Positions 62,836 through 64,000 of a stretch of DNA of 64,000 nucleotides are shown one piece after another; position 1 is the first letter of the stretch, and each line of letters begins with the position of its first letter. The position numbers were made by a program, and so were the translations under genes. The stretch is from Bacteroidales bacterium (GTDB lineage Bacteria > Bacteroidota > Bacteroidia > Bacteroidales > UBA932). The notes beneath the pieces were generated by a model. That model did not search any database and was not told the DNA's origin. It saw nothing but the letters and a program-made list of their open reading frames with translations. The stretch spans positions 1 to 64,000 of the forward strand of contig JAFRZX010000159.1 in the NCBI GenBank assembly GCA_017442315.1, in the 5' to 3' direction.

Positions 62836-64000
62836 CTATCTCAAGATACCGTTAGAACGCATCTGCTTCATCTGCTTACGCAATTCTTTATTATCAATAA
62901 GTTCATATACTGAATTAGCCCAATAATTTCTCAGGCCATAGCCTCCTGCTTCGCACAATGCCTCATGTCGATAAATAATCTTTCTGGTTGCAATATCGAA
63001 CAATACCAGTTCATGCAAAGCTTTCTCCTCATCCTTATTAAGCAATCTAGCGATTACGACAAGTCCTATTCCTCTGTCATGCGGTATATTATACTCTGCA
63101 ATCATCTGATTTACAGGAAGCTTATCAGCATATTGTATCGCAGTACGCGCTGAAAACCAATCTATTTCAGAATTACGTTCATCAGCAATTGTAGGAAATA
63201 CAGCAGTTGGGACACCTAACAGCCTCTCAAAATCATATTTACTCTTTTCCAAAATCAGAAGTTCATTTATACCTCTGAAAGCCTTCTGAAACTCTATATC
63301 AGTTTCTTTTTTCTTTGCTCCGTAAATACGTACCTGAGAGAAATCGACACCGTAAACATTAACAGAAGCAGGGGGATAAGACAGGGAACTCGCCAGAACA
63401 GCTGACACTCCCATCCCAGAAACTTCATTAATCGCATTTTCTGAATCAGCTGGCGATGAAATGTTCTCATCAGGCTTCGGTGAAGCTGCCTCTTCAAGTT
63501 CACGATTTGAATATTCTGAAGTATTATTAGATGCAACATTCTGCATACCCAACATCTCTAGGACGAGAGGTTCCACAATATCAAGCAGTTCACCAGAAGT
63601 AACGATCTTTACCCTTTGACGGTCCACTTGCGCAGTCATTACATCGATCATCTTGACACTCAACATATTTCTACCACCCGTCAATGTCACAACTGACAAT
63701 ACAATCTTATTGGCTCCAGCAAGTTTACCAATTTCAGTTGCCTGATTCTCGTCAACTGCCCCAGAATTGGAAAAGCTTTGTTCCTCCATTACCTTTTCCA
63801 ACAATGAACGTTCAACAATGCTATACTTGCCTACATTTACAAAAGCTGAAGATATCATCTCCCTAACAGCAACAACGGTTCCTTCATCTATAGATGTTCC
63901 CGTTGATGTAGGATCAAATACTGCAATCCTTAATTTACTATCTTCCGCATATGCTGCCATCACAAAAAGGACAGCACACAAAACAGATACAATCTTCTTC
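62836..64000 (-). CDS. CsgG/LpoB-like exported protein (5' end at window edge)
   Basis: About 388 residues; the frame runs to the last base, which is the G of the probable ATG (MKKIVSVLCAVLFVMAAYA signal peptide). Residues 25-150 resemble the CsgG/LpoB-type domain: RIAVFDPTSTGT, an EMISSAFVNVGKYSIVERSLLEKVMEEQ segment broken here as YSIVERSLLEKV, and IGKLAGANKIVLSVVT. Then an Asn/Ser-rich linker (about 155-200) and a second domain with INELLILEKSKYDFERLLG and FDIATRKIIYR. No lipobox cysteine is seen. CsgG relatives make secretion pores or regulate envelope assembly; the role here is not determined. Confidence 0.78.
   Translation of the reverse strand, partial: KKIVSVLCAVLFVMAAYAEDSKLRIAVFDPTSTGTSIDEGTVVAVREMISSAFVNVGKYSIVERSLLEKVMEEQSFSNSGAVDENQATEIGKLAGANKIVLSVVTLTGGRNMLSVKMIDVMTAQVDRQRVKIVTSGELLDIVEPLVLEMLGMQNVASNNTSEYSNRELEEAASPKPDENISSPADSENAINEVSGMGVSAVLASSLSYPPASVNVYGVDFSQVRIYGAKKKETDIEFQKAFRGINELLILEKSKYDFERLLGVPTAVFPTIADERNSEIDWFSARTAIQYADKLPVNQMIAEYNIPHDRGIGLVVIARLLNKDEEKALHELVLFDIATRKIIYRHEALCEAGGYGLRNYWANSVYELIDNKELRKQMKQMRSNGILR

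Noticed and set aside
1..64000. tRNA and rRNA genes
   Set aside because: Intergenic regions were read for cloverleaf arms and CCA ends; none was found, though a covariance-model scan was not possible.

Overview
The window comes from a Bacteroidota chromosome, almost certainly order Bacteroidales. The evidence is a SusC/SusD polysaccharide-utilisation locus (PUL), Nqr-type sodium pumping, FimB/Mfa2-like fimbrial lipoproteins, BACON domains, Bacteroidetes-only families such as DUF4954, promoters of the TTTG/TAnnTTTG type, and almost no Shine-Dalgarno sequences. Genus cannot be fixed from this sequence. The window starts inside nqrE and ends one base into the start codon of a CsgG-like gene.

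Layout. 0-1.7 kb: end of the nqr operon (nqrE, nqrF) and a strong terminator. 1.7-4.2 kb: two glycosyltransferases and a DUF47 protein. 4.4-7.3 kb: a compact fimbria-like cassette (barrel-like protein, fimbrillin-like lipoprotein, FimB/Mfa2-like lipoprotein). 7.3-13.4 kb: uvrA, pgi, an N-acetylhexosamine-kinase-like gene and a CBM9-like protein. 13.4-15.4 kb: a scarred region. One ORF joins the start of an EEP-family hydrolase to the end of an MFS transporter. An SGNH hydrolase follows, then an AAA-ATPase remnant cut off just after its Walker A motif and the tail of an AraC-type regulator. 15.4-18.1 kb: a membrane regulator with a beta-propeller sensor and AraC domain but no kinase.

18.5-40.6 kb is a large PUL read as one minus-strand operon: SGNH hydrolase, GH20, a 49-residue peptide, a fimbrillin-like/GLUG lipoprotein, SusC, SusD, a BACON/GLUG lipoprotein, a metallophosphoesterase lipoprotein, a GLUG-metallophosphoesterase fusion, a FAD-dependent oxidoreductase and GH97. 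Many starts sit 2-25 bp from the previous stop. The set suggests uptake and breakdown of an amino-sugar- and alpha-galactose/glucose-containing glycan, possibly carrying phosphodiester and acyl groups. The NahK-like kinase and pgi at 10-12.7 kb could take the sugars into central metabolism. Three GLUG-repeat proteins with three different partner domains in one operon are the most unusual feature of the window.

40.8-64 kb is mostly housekeeping: a GNAT/Mom-like protein, purC, DUF4954, recX, a patatin/barrel protein, rlmN, recA, a guanine-deaminase-like gene, a helix-hairpin-helix protein, rsmI, tdk, rmuC, a double-thioredoxin-fold protein, coaD, ung, lon, hup, a 30-residue mS38-like basic protein, RNase G and a CsgG-like protein. 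No tRNA, rRNA, CRISPR array or intact insertion sequence was found.
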